Shown: positions 1 to 9,431 of the stretch, one piece after another
Position numbering within the stretch: the first letter of the stretch is position 1
How the letters are laid out: the number at the start of each line of letters is the position of its first letter
Source: Bacteroidota bacterium
GTDB lineage: Bacteria; Bacteroidota; Bacteroidia; Chitinophagales; Saprospiraceae
Reading direction: 5' to 3'
Length of the DNA: 45,321 nucleotides
Assembly: GCA_024642705.1 (NCBI GenBank)
Contig: JAHEAQ010000001.1
Span: 1 to 45,321 of the forward strand
The notes under the pieces: generated by a model
The model's input: only the letters and a program-made list of their open reading frames with translations
Database searches by the model: none
What the model was told of the DNA's origin: nothing
Position numbers and translations under genes: made by a program

Positions 1-2025
1 AATTATTTCTTAACCGTCACCGGATCGAATGGATGTTTATCCTATGATACTGCCACAGTTATTGCAAATTTTACCAAACCAGATATTACTCTTTCTGATA
101 ATTTCTTAGCATGTGCAACCAGTTCTACGCAGTTATTTGCCCAAACAAATGATATTGGTTTGACTTATTCTTGGTCAGGAATAGATAGTTTTTCCTCTTC
201 AGCATATAAACCAACTGTTTTTAAGCTTGGAACATACTATTTAACTGTTACTGGATTGAACGGATGTGAAACTTCAGATTCCTTAAATATTATTGAGAAC
301 CCTAATATTCCAATTCCTGATTTAAATACTAGTGGTCCTCTAAATTGTTTTAATACTGAAATAACCATATTTGGAGACGCAGACTTGCCTGTCACCTCAT
401 ACAATTGGGAAGGACCCAATAATTTTACTTCTGACTTACAAAATCCTAAAGTAAGCGTACCAGGAAAATATTATGTTTCTGTAACTGATCAATTGCAATG
501 CGTAGGCAACGATTCAATAATAGTTGATCAATTTATCGTACTCCCTCAGAGAAATTTTACTTTTGATAGCTTGAGCTGTATTGACTCCGAATCTGATTTA
601 TTTGCTTTTTCAACAGATTTGGGAGCTTCTTTCAAATGGGAAGGTCCAAATGGACTTAATATCTCTGGTGCTTCTGGAATTGCAAAGGACACGGGACAAT
701 ACATATTGACGGTTACAGGATCAAACAATTGTAAAGCTCAAGATACTTTTGAAATAGGTCTAATGACTGTAGATATTTTTAATGACTTAATCATAGATTG
801 TTATGTTCCCACCATTAGTACCCAGGAATTAGCAACTGATTTAAGTTATAACATTAGTTGGAGTGGTCCAAATGGATTTACATCGACTACAACGCGTCCA
901 TTACCAAATGAAGAGGGCACTTATGTTGGTTTTGCTACTGGTTCTAATGGTTGTATTGCTAATATAACTTCAAATATTTCATATGATACCATTCATCCCA
1001 TTGCAGTCAGCCAGCCTATCGGAGAAGTTATATGCGAAGTAAGAATTATCAATCTTTCAGCTGAGGGCTCATCCAATGGCTTAAAATATATTTACCAATG
1101 GAATACTACAAATGGCGAAATTCTAAATGGTCAAAACGAATTTATTGCTCAAATTAATGATATTGGTGATTATACTTTATCCGTAATTGATACAACTAAC
1201 GGTTGTGTTGCTATATCTCTGCTAAATATTGCTGAAACAAATAGTGATTTTTCAGATTTTGATGTGTCTACCACAGTGCCAATTTGCTATGGTGAAGGTA
1301 ATGCCTCACTTACTTTTGATGCTAATTTTGGTGGAACAGGTCCATATTTATATTCATTGGATGGCTTTATTTTTGACGATAACAATTCTTTTACAAATTT
1401 ATATTCAGGTGAATACGAAGCTTATGTTAAAGATAGTTTTGGATGTGTAATTTCAAAGCCAATTACAATTAATGAAGCTGAAATTTTAGAATTAGAACTT
1501 GGGGAAAACAAGGATATTTTCATAGGAGATGAAATTGTCATATCTGCTAATACAAATTTAACAATGGATCAGATCGAAACAATTGATTGGCAAATTGCTA
1601 ATCAAATTGGATGTTCAGATTGTCTTTCATTTACATTGAGACCAAGCTCTGATGTTTCGATAGAATTAACCTTGATGAATGAATTTGGTTGCAAAGTATC
1701 AGACAATGTAAAAGTTATTGTCGATCAAGAACCAGTGTTGTTCAAACCAAATATATTTAGCCCAAATAATGATGGAATAAATGACATTTTCTTTATATCA
1801 TCTAATCTTGGAGTAGCATTAATAAATTCAATGGTTATTTTTGATAGATGGGGAAACAAAGTATTTGAAAATTCTAATTTCCAACCTGGAGATACCAGTG
1901 CTGGATGGGACGGAACTAAAGCAGGAAGTATGCTACTTCCTGGAGTTTATATTTATACGGCTGAAGTAGAAATGATTACTGGTTTGAAAAGAACAATTAG
2001 AGGTTCTGTTACTTTAATTAAATAG
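1..2025 (+). CDS. Large cell-surface protein with gliding motility/T9SS C-terminal domain (5' partial)
   Basis: The reading frame is open from the first base of the window, so the protein starts upstream; 674 residues are visible. The body is a chain of Ig-like/PKD-like modules of about 75-90 residues, with recurring patterns such as YYLTVTGLNGC and YYVSVTDQLQC, each ending in a Gly/Cys-rich strand. One module near 1258-1490 looks like a SprB-type repeat (CYGEGNASLTF...GGTGPYLYSLDG). The last 95 or so residues form the CHU_C/TIGR04131 domain: PNIFSPNNDGINDIF, then FDRWGNKVFE, WDGT and a closing SVTLIK. In the family this domain directs export through the type IX secretion system, and such proteins are adhesins or motility-related surface proteins. 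The stop overlaps the convergent marC stop region by 8 nt. The exact ligand or role cannot be told. Confidence 0.9.
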   Translation, partial: NYFLTVTGSNGCLSYDTATVIANFTKPDITLSDNFLACATSSTQLFAQTNDIGLTYSWSGIDSFSSSAYKPTVFKLGTYYLTVTGLNGCETSDSLNIIENPNIPIPDLNTSGPLNCFNTEITIFGDADLPVTSYNWEGPNNFTSDLQNPKVSVPGKYYVSVTDQLQCVGNDSIIVDQFIVLPQRNFTFDSLSCIDSESDLFAFSTDLGASFKWEGPNGLNISGASGIAKDTGQYILTVTGSNNCKAQDTFEIGLMTVDIFNDLIIDCYVPTISTQELATDLSYNISWSGPNGFTSTTTRPLPNEEGTYVGFATGSNGCIANITSNISYDTIHPIAVSQPIGEVICEVRIINLSAEGSSNGLKYIYQWNTTNGEILNGQNEFIAQINDIGDYTLSVIDTTNGCVAISLLNIAETNSDFSDFDVSTTVPICYGEGNASLTFDANFGGTGPYLYSLDGFIFDDNNSFTNLYSGEYEAYVKDSFGCVISKPITINEAEILELELGENKDIFIGDEIVISANTNLTMDQIETIDWQIANQIGCSDCLSFTLRPSSDVSIELTLMNEFGCKVSDNVKVIVDQEPVLFKPNIFSPNNDGINDIFFISSNLGVALINSMVIFDRWGNKVFENSNFQPGDTSAGWDGTKAGSMLLPGVYIYTAEVEMITGLKRTIRGSVTLIK

Positions 2026-2644
2026 CTCCTTTGACAATATTTATTATCCCACTAATTATATATTCTACACCAATTGCCATTACAAGAAATCCCATTATTC
2101 TCGAAATAGCTTGTAATCCAGCAAAACCCAATAGCTTAAACAATAATGGGGATGAACGTAAAATCAAATAAATAATAGCCCCAGTTGTTATTACCACTCC
2201 AGTTATAATTAATTTCTCAGAAACTTCACCATATTGTCCATAAAGACTAATTAGCAACGAAATAGATCCAGGACCTGATAACATAGGCATTGCCATAGGA
2301 GTGAAAGAAATATCTACCTTTTCCAACGCTTCTTTTTTTACTTTATGACTTATTGCTCTGCTTTGTGAAAACTTTCCGTTCAAAAGAGCATACCCTGAAT
2401 TAAGGATGATTAGCCCTCCAGCTATTTTTATACCATTAATACTTATTCCAAAAAAACCTAAAATAAGCGAACCTGCATAAAAAAAACTTACTAGAATTAA
2501 TATAAAATAAATGGAAGTCATCAATGCTGACTTATTCCTTTCTTTCTTTCCATATGTTGGCGTGAGTGCCAAATAAACAGGTATTGCTCCAATTGGATTT
2601 ACAACTGAAAATAAAGAAGCCAATGCCAAAATAAACAATTCCAT
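2018..2644 (-). CDS. MarC family integral membrane protein
   Basis: The protein has 208 residues with about six hydrophobic segments and the features of the MarC/UPF0056 family: an N-terminal FSVVNPIGAIPVYLALTP segment, a central GGLIILNSGYALL segment and the FTPMAMPMLSGPGSISLLI loop. MarC proteins sit in the inner membrane. Their transport substrate is not established; the old link to multiple antibiotic resistance has not held up. The gene begins 11 nt after the cmk stop, so the two are probably cotranscribed. It converges on the T9SS adhesin gene with an 8-nt overlap of the two coding ends and no room for a separate terminator. Confidence 0.9.
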   Translation of the reverse strand: MELFILALASLFSVVNPIGAIPVYLALTPTYGKKERNKSALMTSIYFILILVSFFYAGSLILGFFGISINGIKIAGGLIILNSGYALLNGKFSQSRAISHKVKKEALEKVDISFTPMAMPMLSGPGSISLLISLYGQYGEVSEKLIITGVVITTGAIIYLILRSSPLLFKLLGFAGLQAISRIMGFLVMAIGVEYIISGIINIVKGAI

Positions 2645-2655
2645 AACTATAAAAT

Positions 2656-3318
2656 TTATGCATTAATAATATCAAGAATTAGATCTAACTGTTCTTCTCT
2701 TGTCAAATTTGAATTATCGATAACCACAGCTCCTTTAGCTACTTTCAATGGACTATCCTTCCTGTTAGAGTCAATAAAATCTCTTTTCTTAAGATTGTCA
2801 AGTACTTCATCAATTTGGATAATAATGCCTTTTGATTTATATTCATCTAATCTTCTTTGCGCTCTAATTTCAGGACTGGCAGTAAGAAAAAACTTAAAAT
2901 TGGCATTTGGAAAAACAACAGAACCAATATCTCTACCATCCATAACAATATCATTATTTTCGCCCATCACTCTTTGTAGGGATACTAATTTTTTCCTGAC
3001 CGCAGAAATAGCTGAAACTTCACTCACATTTTCCGTAATACTTTTTGATCTAATTTTATCCTCCACATTTTTGCCATTTAGAAAACAAATATTTTCGCCA
3101 AATATAGTTTCAAAATGAATATCTATGCATTCCAGAGCATCAATTACATCTCTTTCTGAAAATATATCAATTGAATTTTCTAAAAAATAGGCAGTGACAG
3201 CGCGATACATTGCACCAGTATCAATGTAAACTAAATTTAATTTTTTAGCCAATGCTTTTGCTAATGTGCTTTTTCCACATGCAGAATGTCCGTCTATAGC
3301 TATTACTAAATTATTCAT
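2656..3318 (-). CDS. cmk: Cytidylate kinase
   Basis: The protein of 220 residues is the usual length for bacterial CMP kinase, which phosphorylates CMP/dCMP with ATP in the cytoplasm. The P-loop GHSACGKST lies at residues 10-18, followed by YIDTGAMYRAVT, the conserved MDGRDIGSVVFPNA segment and the lid-region arginines RAQRR. The ATG is preceded at 7 nt by the base of a perfect 15-bp hairpin (3326-3361), which either terminates the upstream DUF2795-type transcript or forms part of the cmk leader. marC follows 11 nt downstream. I see no promoter between the hairpin and the start codon, so cmk expression may depend on read-through. Confidence 0.95.
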   Translation of the reverse strand: MNNLVIAIDGHSACGKSTLAKALAKKLNLVYIDTGAMYRAVTAYFLENSIDIFSERDVIDALECIDIHFETIFGENICFLNGKNVEDKIRSKSITENVSEVSAISAVRKKLVSLQRVMGENNDIVMDGRDIGSVVFPNANFKFFLTASPEIRAQRRLDEYKSKGIIIQIDEVLDNLKKRDFIDSNRKDSPLKVAKGAVVIDNSNLTREEQLDLILDIINA

Positions 3319-3325
3319 ATAAAAT

Positions 3326-3361
3326 TTAAAGCCTTACAATTTATGTATTGTAAGGCTTTAA
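3326..3361 (-). terminator. 15-bp perfect hairpin between DUF2795-type gene and cmk
   Basis: Bases 3326-3340 pair without mismatch with 3347-3361 around a 6-nt loop. On the minus strand the stem is followed by ATTTTAT and then the cmk ATG. The shape fits an intrinsic terminator for the DUF2795-type gene, although the U-run is short, and its position could also let it control cmk translation or read-through. Confidence 0.7.
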
Positions 3362-3379
3362 ATGAAGTTTTTTTCTCAT

Positions 3380-3601
3380 TTAATATTCTTCCTCATTAAA
3401 CAGAAAATCATCTTTTCTTGGATAATCAGGCCAAATATCTTCCATGCTCTCGTAGATTTCACCTTCATCCTCCATATCTTGAAGGTTTTCGATTACTTCT
3501 AAAGGTGAGCCTGAACGAATTGCATAATCAATTAATTCGTCTCTTGTTGCTGGCCATGGTGCATCTTCTAAATGATGAGCTAATTCTAAAGTCCAATACA
3601 T
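3380..3601 (-). CDS. Small acidic DUF2795 family protein
   Basis: This 73-residue acidic protein starts MYWTLELAHHLEDAPWPATRDELIDYAIRSG in outline (a DAPWPATRDEL core) and continues with SPLEVIENLQDMEDEGE and a C-terminal acidic tail. It matches the small DUF2795-type protein present in nearly all Bacteroidota, whose function is unknown. The DUF2795 fold resembles a small helical module seen fused to or beside stress-related proteins elsewhere. It has its own promoter on the minus strand: TTG at 3680-3678, 19 nt, then TACTTTTG at 3658-3651, giving a leader of about 45 nt. A strong hairpin follows at 3326-3361. Confidence 0.85.
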   Translation of the reverse strand: MYWTLELAHHLEDAPWPATRDELIDYAIRSGSPLEVIENLQDMEDEGEIYESMEDIWPDYPRKDDFLFNEEEY

Positions 3602-3650
3602 TTTAATTTGTTATAATTTTGTAAAAAAATTATTTATCTAAAATTTCACA

Positions 3651-3680
3651 CAAAAGTAAAAAAATAACTTAACCACGCAA
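3651..3680 (-). promoter_or_regulatory. Bacteroidota-type promoter of the DUF2795-type gene
   Basis: On the minus strand TTG (3680-3678) is followed after 19 nt by TACTTTTG (3658-3651), an exact fit to the TTG/TAnnTTTG consensus of the primary sigma factor in this phylum. The predicted transcription start is about 45 nt before the ATG at 3601. Confidence 0.65.
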
Positions 3681-3714
3681 GTGAATTGCTGCTTTAATGC
3701 AAAATAATAATCTA

Positions 3715-3738
3715 TAATTCATTTATATAAATGAATTA
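3715..3738. repeat. 24-bp perfect palindrome downstream of queA
   Basis: The half-site TAATTCATTTAT at 3715-3726 is mirrored exactly at 3727-3738. Only one G/C pair is present per arm. It lies between the queA stop and the promoter of the DUF2795-type gene, about 35 nt upstream of the -33 element. It could be a weak terminator for queA or an operator; neither is proven. Confidence 0.5.
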
Positions 3739-3805
3739 ATTCAAATAAAATTCCATTTTAAACAATTATTTAAAAGAAATTTTAATAGCCAATAATACTA
3801 GCTGA

Positions 3806-4870
3806 TTATAATATCATCATGGCATCGCCATAAGAAAAGAAATTATACTTTTCTTTGACTGCCTCATGATAGGCTTCCATAGTTAAATCATGCCCTGCAA
3901 ACGCAGAAATCATAATTAATAAACTTGTTTTTGGCAAATGAAAATTTGTAATCATACAATTAGCAATACTGAAATCATATGGAGGATAAATAAACAAATT
4001 TGTCCATCCCTCTGCTGCTTTTAAATGACCACTTGCTCCTACTGCTGATTCAATGCTTCTCATTGAAGTAGTACCAACAGCGCATATTCTTTTGTTGGCA
4101 TCTTTTGCTTTATTCACCTTGGCAGCTGCATCTTCTGATATTTTGAAATATTCAGCCTCCATTTTATGTTTAGATAAGTCTTCTACTTCTATTGCTCTAA
4201 AAGTACCAAGTCCTACATGTAAAGTTAACTCAGGTAGTTCAACGCCTTTTAATTCTAACCTTTTCATCAATTCTCTACTAAAATGTAGCCCTGCTGTTGG
4301 CGCAGCAACCGCTCCAACTTCTTTTGCGTAAATAGTTTGGTATCTTTCTATATCTAATGCTTCAGCATCTCGTTTAATGTATTTAGGAAGAGGTGTATTT
4401 CCTAGCTCATTTAGAACATTGTAAAATTCATCATCAGAACCATCGTAAAAGAATCGAATTGTTCTGCCTCTTGAAGTAGTGTTATCAACTACCTCAGCAA
4501 TTAAAATATCATTTCCATCTTCATCCGTGAAATAAAGTTTATTTCCTACTCTAATTTTTCTTGCTGGATCTACAAGGACATCCCATAATTTTGCTTCTTT
4601 ATTTAATTCTCTAAGCAAAAAAACTTCAATTTTGGCACCTGTTTTTTCTTTGGTTCCATACATTCTTGCAGGAAATACTTTCGTATTATTGAAAATCATA
4701 GCGTCACCATCATCAAAATAATCCAAAAGATCTTTAAAGACCTTATGCTCTATCTTTCCAGTATCTCTATGGATAACTAAAAGCCTGGCGTCATGACGCT
4801 CTTTACTAGGATATTGAGAAATTAATTCTTCTGGAAGATTAAAATTGAAATTTGAAAGTTTAGTCCGCAT
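3806..4870 (-). CDS. queA: S-adenosylmethionine:tRNA ribosyltransferase-isomerase
   Basis: The protein has 354 residues, the normal QueA length. QueA transfers the ribosyl part of SAM to preQ1 at position 34 of tRNAs and makes epoxyqueuosine. Family landmarks visible are [11 protein letters not shown] near the N-terminus, [36 protein letters not shown], the [10 protein letters not shown] segment in the middle, [24 protein letters not shown] and [10 protein letters not shown]. It is a single gene with 111 nt between its start and the rplT stop. The ATG at 4870 is the only sensible start. Confidence 0.97.
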   Translation of the reverse strand: MRTKLSNFNFNLPEELISQYPSKERHDARLLVIHRDTGKIEHKVFKDLLDYFDDGDAMIFNNTKVFPARMYGTKEKTGAKIEVFLLRELNKEAKLWDVLVDPARKIRVGNKLYFTDEDGNDILIAEVVDNTTSRGRTIRFFYDGSDDEFYNVLNELGNTPLPKYIKRDAEALDIERYQTIYAKEVGAVAAPTAGLHFSRELMKRLELKGVELPELTLHVGLGTFRAIEVEDLSKHKMEAEYFKISEDAAAKVNKAKDANKRICAVGTTSMRSIESAVGASGHLKAAEGWTNLFIYPPYDFSIANCMITNFHLPKTSLLIMISAFAGHDLTMEAYHEAVKEKYNFFSYGDAMMIL

Positions 4871-4926
4871 TTTTATGAAACATTTATATGATCATTAAAA
4901 ATAGAGCAAAAAACATGCCCCTATGA

Positions 4927-4960
4927 ATTAAAAAAGCATGTCAGTAATGCTAACATGCCC
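4927..4960 (-). terminator. Intrinsic terminator of the infC-rpmI-rplT operon
   Basis: GCATGT at 4936-4941 pairs with ACATGC at 4953-4958, and the stem continues inward past one mismatch. On the minus strand the hairpin is followed by TTTTTTAATT. It sits just downstream of the rplT stop at 4982. Confidence 0.8.
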
Positions 4961-4981
4961 TTATAACTTATTACTGTGTGA

Positions 4982-5326
4982 TTATTTTACAGAATCTACA
5001 ATAGATTTGAATGAAGCAGGATTATTCATTGCAAGATCTGCAAGCACTTTTCTATTCAACTCAATTCCAGCTTTATTCAATGCATTAATAAGGGTAGAAT
5101 ATGTCATACCATTTTGTCTTGCCCCTGCATTTATTCTAGCAATCCACAAACTTCTAAAAACTCTTTTCTTAATTTTTCTATGTCTGTATGCGTATTGCAT
5201 TGCTTTCTCTACAGCATTCTTTGCTACTGTATAAACTTTGGATCTTGCTCCAAAATATCCTCTTGCTGCTTTCAAGATTTTTTTTCTCCTTTGTCTTGAA
5301 GCAACAGCATTAACTGATCTAGGCAT
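4982..5326 (-). CDS. rplT: 50S ribosomal protein L20
   Basis: The protein has 114 residues and reads as L20 throughout: [69 protein letters not shown] and [10 protein letters not shown]20 binds 23S rRNA early in large-subunit assembly and in several bacteria represses its own operon. It is the last gene of the canonical infC-rpmI-rplT order, 76 nt after rpmI, and an intrinsic terminator follows at once. Confidence 0.98.
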   Translation of the reverse strand: MPRSVNAVASRQRRKKILKAARGYFGARSKVYTVAKNAVEKAMQYAYRHRKIKKRVFRSLWIARINAGARQNGMTYSTLINALNKAGIELNRKVLADLAMNNPASFKSIVDSVK

Positions 5327-5402
5327 TTGTTTTTAATTTAGTACGAAACAGGGGATAATAAATCGCTTCTTCCTGTTTCCTCGTTAAATAATAATTATTA
5401 AT

Positions 5403-5597
5403 TTAAAGACAAAGTAAGTTCTTTATTCTTCCTTCGTCCGCTTTGCTAACAAGTGTAGAGCCAGATAATCTGGTCTTAGCTTTATTAGACTTTTTACGCA
5501 TAAGATGCGATGTATTGGCTTGGAATCTTTTTACTTTTCCAGAACCTGTTAATTTAAATCTTTTCTTCGCACTTGAATGCGTTTTCATCTTTGGCAT
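5403..5597 (-). CDS. rpmI: 50S ribosomal protein L35
   Basis: This very basic 64-residue protein has the L35 signature [20 protein letters not shown] and the [15 protein letters not shown] segment. It lies between infC (83 nt upstream) and rplT (76 nt downstream), the gene order conserved across bacteria. Length and sequence are ordinary for the family. Confidence 0.97.
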   Translation of the reverse strand: MPKMKTHSSAKKRFKLTGSGKVKRFQANTSHLMRKKSNKAKTRLSGSTLVSKADEGRIKNLLCL

Positions 5598-5680
5598 AAT
5601 TGTAAATTTAATGCAAATTTATAAAATAGGGTGCGAAATTAAAGAAAAGTACTTTCTTATTCAACTTTGTTGCCTAATAT

Positions 5681-6262
5681 TTATTTCTTTTTCTTTTTTG
5701 GAGAAACGATTACCAACATCCTTCTACCTTCCATTTTCGGAAGAGACTCCGCTGCTCCAAATTCTTCAAGCTCTTTCAGAAACTTTAGTAGCAGCAATTC
5801 ACCTCTATCTTTGAATACTATTGTTCTACCTCTGAAGTGCACATAAGCCTTTACTTTTGCTCCATCCTCCAAAAACTTTTGGGCGTGTCTTAATTTAAAT
5901 TCAAAATCGTGTTCATCAGTATTTGGACCAAAACGAATTTCTTTTATGACTGTTTTTGAAGTTTTTGCTTTTAATTCCTTTTCCTTTTTCTTCTTGTTGT
6001 ACAAGAACCTCTGATAATCGATAATTTTGCAAACTGGTGGGTTAGCGTTAGGACTAATCTCAACTAAGTCAAGATCTAATTCATCTGCCCATCTTCGGGC
6101 TTGATAGGTATCATAAATTTCTGGTTCAATTTCTTTTCCTGCTACTTCACTAACTTCATCTAAGTTATCTCCTACTAATCTGATTTTCGGTACTCTAATG
6201 TTTTCGTTGATTCTGTGCTCCGCTTCTTGGCGAACCACTTTTCCTTTTGTTCTTTTGGCCAA
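5681..6262 (-). CDS. infC: Translation initiation factor IF-3 (TTG start)
   Basis: The protein of 193 residues has the IF-3 N-terminal domain (HRINENIRVPKIRLVGDN), the lysine-rich linker (YNKKKKEKELKAK) and the C-terminal domain (EIRFGPNTDEHDFEFKLRHAQKFL, KVKAYVHFRGR). IF-3 binds the 30S subunit and rejects non-standard start codons. The only usable start is TTG at 6262-6260, giving MAKRTKGK: an in-frame TAA lies two codons upstream and there is no internal Met until the C-terminal end. A rare start codon fits the known self-regulation of infC by start-codon discrimination. A 16-17-bp hairpin at 6299-6346 separates it from clpC. Confidence 0.97.
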   Translation of the reverse strand: MAKRTKGKVVRQEAEHRINENIRVPKIRLVGDNLDEVSEVAGKEIEPEIYDTYQARRWADELDLDLVEISPNANPPVCKIIDYQRFLYNKKKKEKELKAKTSKTVIKEIRFGPNTDEHDFEFKLRHAQKFLEDGAKVKAYVHFRGRTIVFKDRGELLLLKFLKELEEFGAAESLPKMEGRRMLVIVSPKKKKK

Positions 6263-6298
6263 ATGTTTTTAATTTAATGAATAAAATTTTATAAAAAT

Positions 6299-6346
6299 GA
6301 AATTGCAAAAAAGTGCCGACTTAAACCGATCACTTTTTGCAATTTC
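6299..6346 (-). terminator. Long hairpin between clpC stop and infC start
   Basis: Bases 6299-6315 pair with 6331-6346 (16 pairs with one bulged A in a run of As) around a 15-nt loop. On the minus strand it lies 12 nt after the clpC stop and is followed by a T-rich stretch (ATTTTTATAAAATTTTATT). It is most simply the clpC terminator. It is also only about 36 nt from the infC start codon, so it may shape the infC leader. Confidence 0.75.
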
Positions 6347-6358
6347 GAATGATTTAAT

Positions 6359-8902
6359 TTATTTTTTAATATCTTCTGATTCTGATTTAATCGCGAATTC
6401 CACAATCAATCCATCCTTCTCCTCATTCAATTTCGCCTCTAAAATACTATTTTCTGCTGGATTATGCGTCAAAATAAATTCTGCTAAAGGATCTTCTACA
6501 TATTTTTGAATAGCTCTATTAAGTGGTCTTGCCCCATATTGAGGGTCAAACCCTTTTTCTGCTACGAATTCTTTTGCTTCTTTCGTCAAAGTCAAATGAT
6601 AATTAAGCCCTTTCATTCTTTTGAATAAATCAGAAAGGCTGATATCAATTATTGTAATTATATCCTCTTTTTCTAAGCTATTAAATACCACCACATCATC
6701 TACCCTATTTAAGAATTCTGGAGAAAATGTTCTTTTTAGTGCGCTGGTAATTACAGATTTTGAATAATCTTCGCTTGATTCTTTTCTAGATTGTGTCGCA
6801 AATCCAACTCCCTGACCAAAATCCTTCAATTGTCTAGCTCCAATATTCGAAGTCATAATAATTAAAGAATTTTTAAAATCAATTTTTCTACCTAACCCGT
6901 CAGTTAATTGACCTTCATCCAATACTTGAAGCAGTATATTATAGACATCTGGATGTGCTTTTTCAATCTCATCCAATAAAATTACGGAATATGGCTTTCT
7001 CCTTACTTTTTCTGTTAATTGACCACCTTCTTCATATCCTACATATCCGGGAGGCGCTCCAATTAACCTACTAACAGAAAATTTCTCCATATATTCACTC
7101 ATGTCTATTCTGATGAGAGAATCTTCATTATCAAACATATATCTTGACAATGCTTTTGCCAATTCTGTTTTTCCAACCCCAGTTGGCCCTAAGAAAATAA
7201 ATGAACCAATTGGTTTTTTCGGATCTTTGAGACCAACTCTGTTCCGTTGTATTGCTTTTGTAATCTTTACAATTGCTTCATTCTGACCAATAACCATTTT
7301 TTTGAGATCTTCGCCCATGTGAATTAATTTATTACTTTCACTTTGAGCAACTCTCTTCACAGGAATTCCAGTCATCATTGAAATTACTTCTGCTATATTA
7401 TCCTCTTCAACTGGATATCTTTTAGACTTAGCTTCTTCTTCCCAATCTGCCTTACCTTGTTCCAACTTTCGAATCAATTTTGACTCATTGTCTCTGAGAT
7501 CAGCAGCTTTTTCATATTGCTGATTCTTGACTGCTTGATTTTTTGCTTCTTTAATCTCTTCGATTTTTTTCTCAAGATCTTCTATATACTTAGGAACATG
7601 AATATTCTTCAAGTGCGTTCTCGCTCCCACCTCGTCCAAAACATCGATAGCCTTATCTGGTAAAAATCTATCGCTTATATACCTATCACTAAACTTAACA
7701 CAAGCTTCAATTGCATGATCTGAATAACTGACATTGTGATATTCTTCATATTTAGATTTGATATTATGAAGAATATGGATAGCTTCTTCCACTGAAGGCG
7801 GCTCAATCAATACTTTTTGAAATCTTCTATCAAGTGCTCCATCTTTTTCAATGTGCTGTCTGTATTCATCAAGGGTTGAAGCTCCTATACATTGAAGTTC
7901 GCCCCTTGCTAGAGCTGGTTTGAAAATATTGCTGGCATCTAATGATCCTGTTGCTCCACCAGCCCCAACAATAGTATGGATTTCGTCAATAAATAAAATA
8001 ACATCTCGAGATTTTTCAAGCTCGTTCATTATAGCTTTCATTCTCTCTTCGAATTGACCCCTATATTTTGTTCCAGCAACCAAGGCTGCAAGATCTAACA
8101 TGACTATTCTTTTATTAAATAGAGAACGAGATACTTTTTTCTGATTTATTCGAAGCGCCAATCCCTCCACAATAGCAGTTTTACCAACTCCTGGTTCTCC
8201 TATTAGTATTGGATTATTCTTTTTTCTTTTGCTTAAAATCTGAGAAACCCTTTCTATTTCATTTTCACGTCCAATAATAGGATCTAATTTACCTTCATCA
8301 GCTAATTTCGTTACATCCCTTCCAAAATTATCTAAAACAGGAGTTCTTGATTTTGAAGAGCTTTTTCTCGAATATGCTTCGCTCGAATCGTCCTCAATCG
8401 GAACATCTGAATCTGAAGGAGTTTCATCTGTATATTCATTAAATATTTCTGACTCTTCTTGATTCATAAATTCTAATTCACTCTTGAAATTCTCATAGTC
8501 AATATCATATTCTCCTAACACTTTAGAAGCGAGATTTTCCTTATGCCGCAAAATTGACAACATCAGGTGCTCTGGGCTTATTTCATCATTCTTTCCCATT
8601 TTAGCTTCCAAAAAAGTTACTTTCAAAACTTTTTCAGCTTGTTTATTAAGAGGAATATTGCCTACATTCAACCTAGTATCGCCTGATTTATTAGTTGTAG
8701 TATTTTCTTCAATTTTGTATCTGATTTCGTTTAAGTCAACATCCATTGACCCAAGTACTTTTATAGCGAGGCTTTCCTTATCTTTAAGGATTCCCAACAA
8801 TAAGTGCTCAGTACCAATATAATCATGGCCTAACCGTAAAGCTTCATCTCTGCTTAGAGAAATGATTTTCTTTACTCTTGGTGAAAATTTCTTATTGTTC
8901 AT
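6359..8902 (-). CDS. clpC: ATP-dependent Clp protease ATP-binding subunit ClpC
   Basis: The protein has 847 residues with the ClpC layout: a double Clp-N repeat (about 5-145), an acidic/serine linker (150-190), a first AAA+ module with Walker A GEPGVGKT at 235-242 and LFIDEIHT near 303-310, a UVR/coiled-coil middle region (about 430-490), and a second AAA+ module with Walker A GPTGVGKT at 572-579 and a C-terminal ClpB-D2-small domain. It unfolds substrates and feeds them to ClpP in the cytoplasm. The middle region is shorter than in ClpB, which supports ClpC over the disaggregase. It starts at ATG 8902 and faces the STAS gene across a 529-nt gap. No CtsR-type operator was recognised. Confidence 0.95.
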   Translation of the reverse strand: MNNKKFSPRVKKIISLSRDEALRLGHDYIGTEHLLLGILKDKESLAIKVLGSMDVDLNEIRYKIEENTTTNKSGDTRLNVGNIPLNKQAEKVLKVTFLEAKMGKNDEISPEHLMLSILRHKENLASKVLGEYDIDYENFKSELEFMNQEESEIFNEYTDETPSDSDVPIEDDSSEAYSRKSSSKSRTPVLDNFGRDVTKLADEGKLDPIIGRENEIERVSQILSKRKKNNPILIGEPGVGKTAIVEGLALRINQKKVSRSLFNKRIVMLDLAALVAGTKYRGQFEERMKAIMNELEKSRDVILFIDEIHTIVGAGGATGSLDASNIFKPALARGELQCIGASTLDEYRQHIEKDGALDRRFQKVLIEPPSVEEAIHILHNIKSKYEEYHNVSYSDHAIEACVKFSDRYISDRFLPDKAIDVLDEVGARTHLKNIHVPKYIEDLEKKIEEIKEAKNQAVKNQQYEKAADLRDNESKLIRKLEQGKADWEEEAKSKRYPVEEDNIAEVISMMTGIPVKRVAQSESNKLIHMGEDLKKMVIGQNEAIVKITKAIQRNRVGLKDPKKPIGSFIFLGPTGVGKTELAKALSRYMFDNEDSLIRIDMSEYMEKFSVSRLIGAPPGYVGYEEGGQLTEKVRRKPYSVILLDEIEKAHPDVYNILLQVLDEGQLTDGLGRKIDFKNSLIIMTSNIGARQLKDFGQGVGFATQSRKESSEDYSKSVITSALKRTFSPEFLNRVDDVVVFNSLEKEDIITIIDISLSDLFKRMKGLNYHLTLTKEAKEFVAEKGFDPQYGARPLNRAIQKYVEDPLAEFILTHNPAENSILEAKLNEEKDGLIVEFAIKSESEDIKK

Positions 8903-9431
8903 ATTTTAATTTAGCTGTAACAATTATACTATTTATTATCTTAGTTATCAATAGCAATTGAATCTTATTACTAAAAAAAGCATGCCATTGTTGAAAACAT
9001 GATAAATTGTCTTATAGTTAGAACCTTAATTGATAAAAAAAGTTAACAATAAAAGTCAATTTTAACTCAAATATAACGCATCGGCATGAGAAAAGATTGA
9101 TGTTATTAGTTATTATTATTAGAAAACATTAGAACAACCTATATTTAATCTTGTTTAAAATAATATTCAAACTCACTTTATATACGATAATGCTATAAAG
9201 TATTTTTAATTTGAATAACTTTGCAAGATAATCTGGGAAATTGATGCTTTTTAATAAACAATATTCCAGAAAAACAAGAAGCTCTCTAACAAAAAGAACA
9301 TTTAAAAGTCTTAGAATAAAGGGCAATGAGTGAAATATTAAAATTTATCATTTTTAAATATGCATATGAATTCTTATATTTCACAATCATTTGAAGTTTC
9401 TAAGCAAAAAACAAACAAAGAAAATTAACTA
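8903..9431. other. 529-nt gene-free divergent region between clpC and the STAS gene
   Basis: The region is very AT-rich and should hold the promoters for clpC (minus) and the STAS gene (plus). A -7-like element TAACTTTG occurs at 9216-9223 on the plus strand but has no good -33 partner and lies about 210 nt before the STAS start. On the minus strand TATATTTG occurs at 9075-9068, also without a clear -33 element. A 65-codon minus-strand frame at 9129-9326 needs a TTG start and has no recognisable content. No known RNA family was recognised. Confidence 0.5.

Noticed and set aside
2795-3118. 107-codon plus-strand frame within cmk
   Set aside because: It is antisense to an unmistakable cytidylate kinase and has no recognisable features.
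9068-9075. TATATTTG on the minus strand as clpC promoter
   Set aside because: No TTG at 19-21 nt, and it lies about 165 nt before clpC.
9216-9223. TAACTTTG element as promoter of the STAS gene or a small RNA
   Set aside because: There is no -33 partner at the usual distance and the STAS start is about 210 nt away. Kept only as a remark.
9129-9326. 65-codon minus-strand frame in the gap between clpC and the STAS gene
   Set aside because: It needs a TTG start, has low-complexity hydrophobic content, no recognisable motif and no promoter. It is most likely chance in AT-rich DNA.
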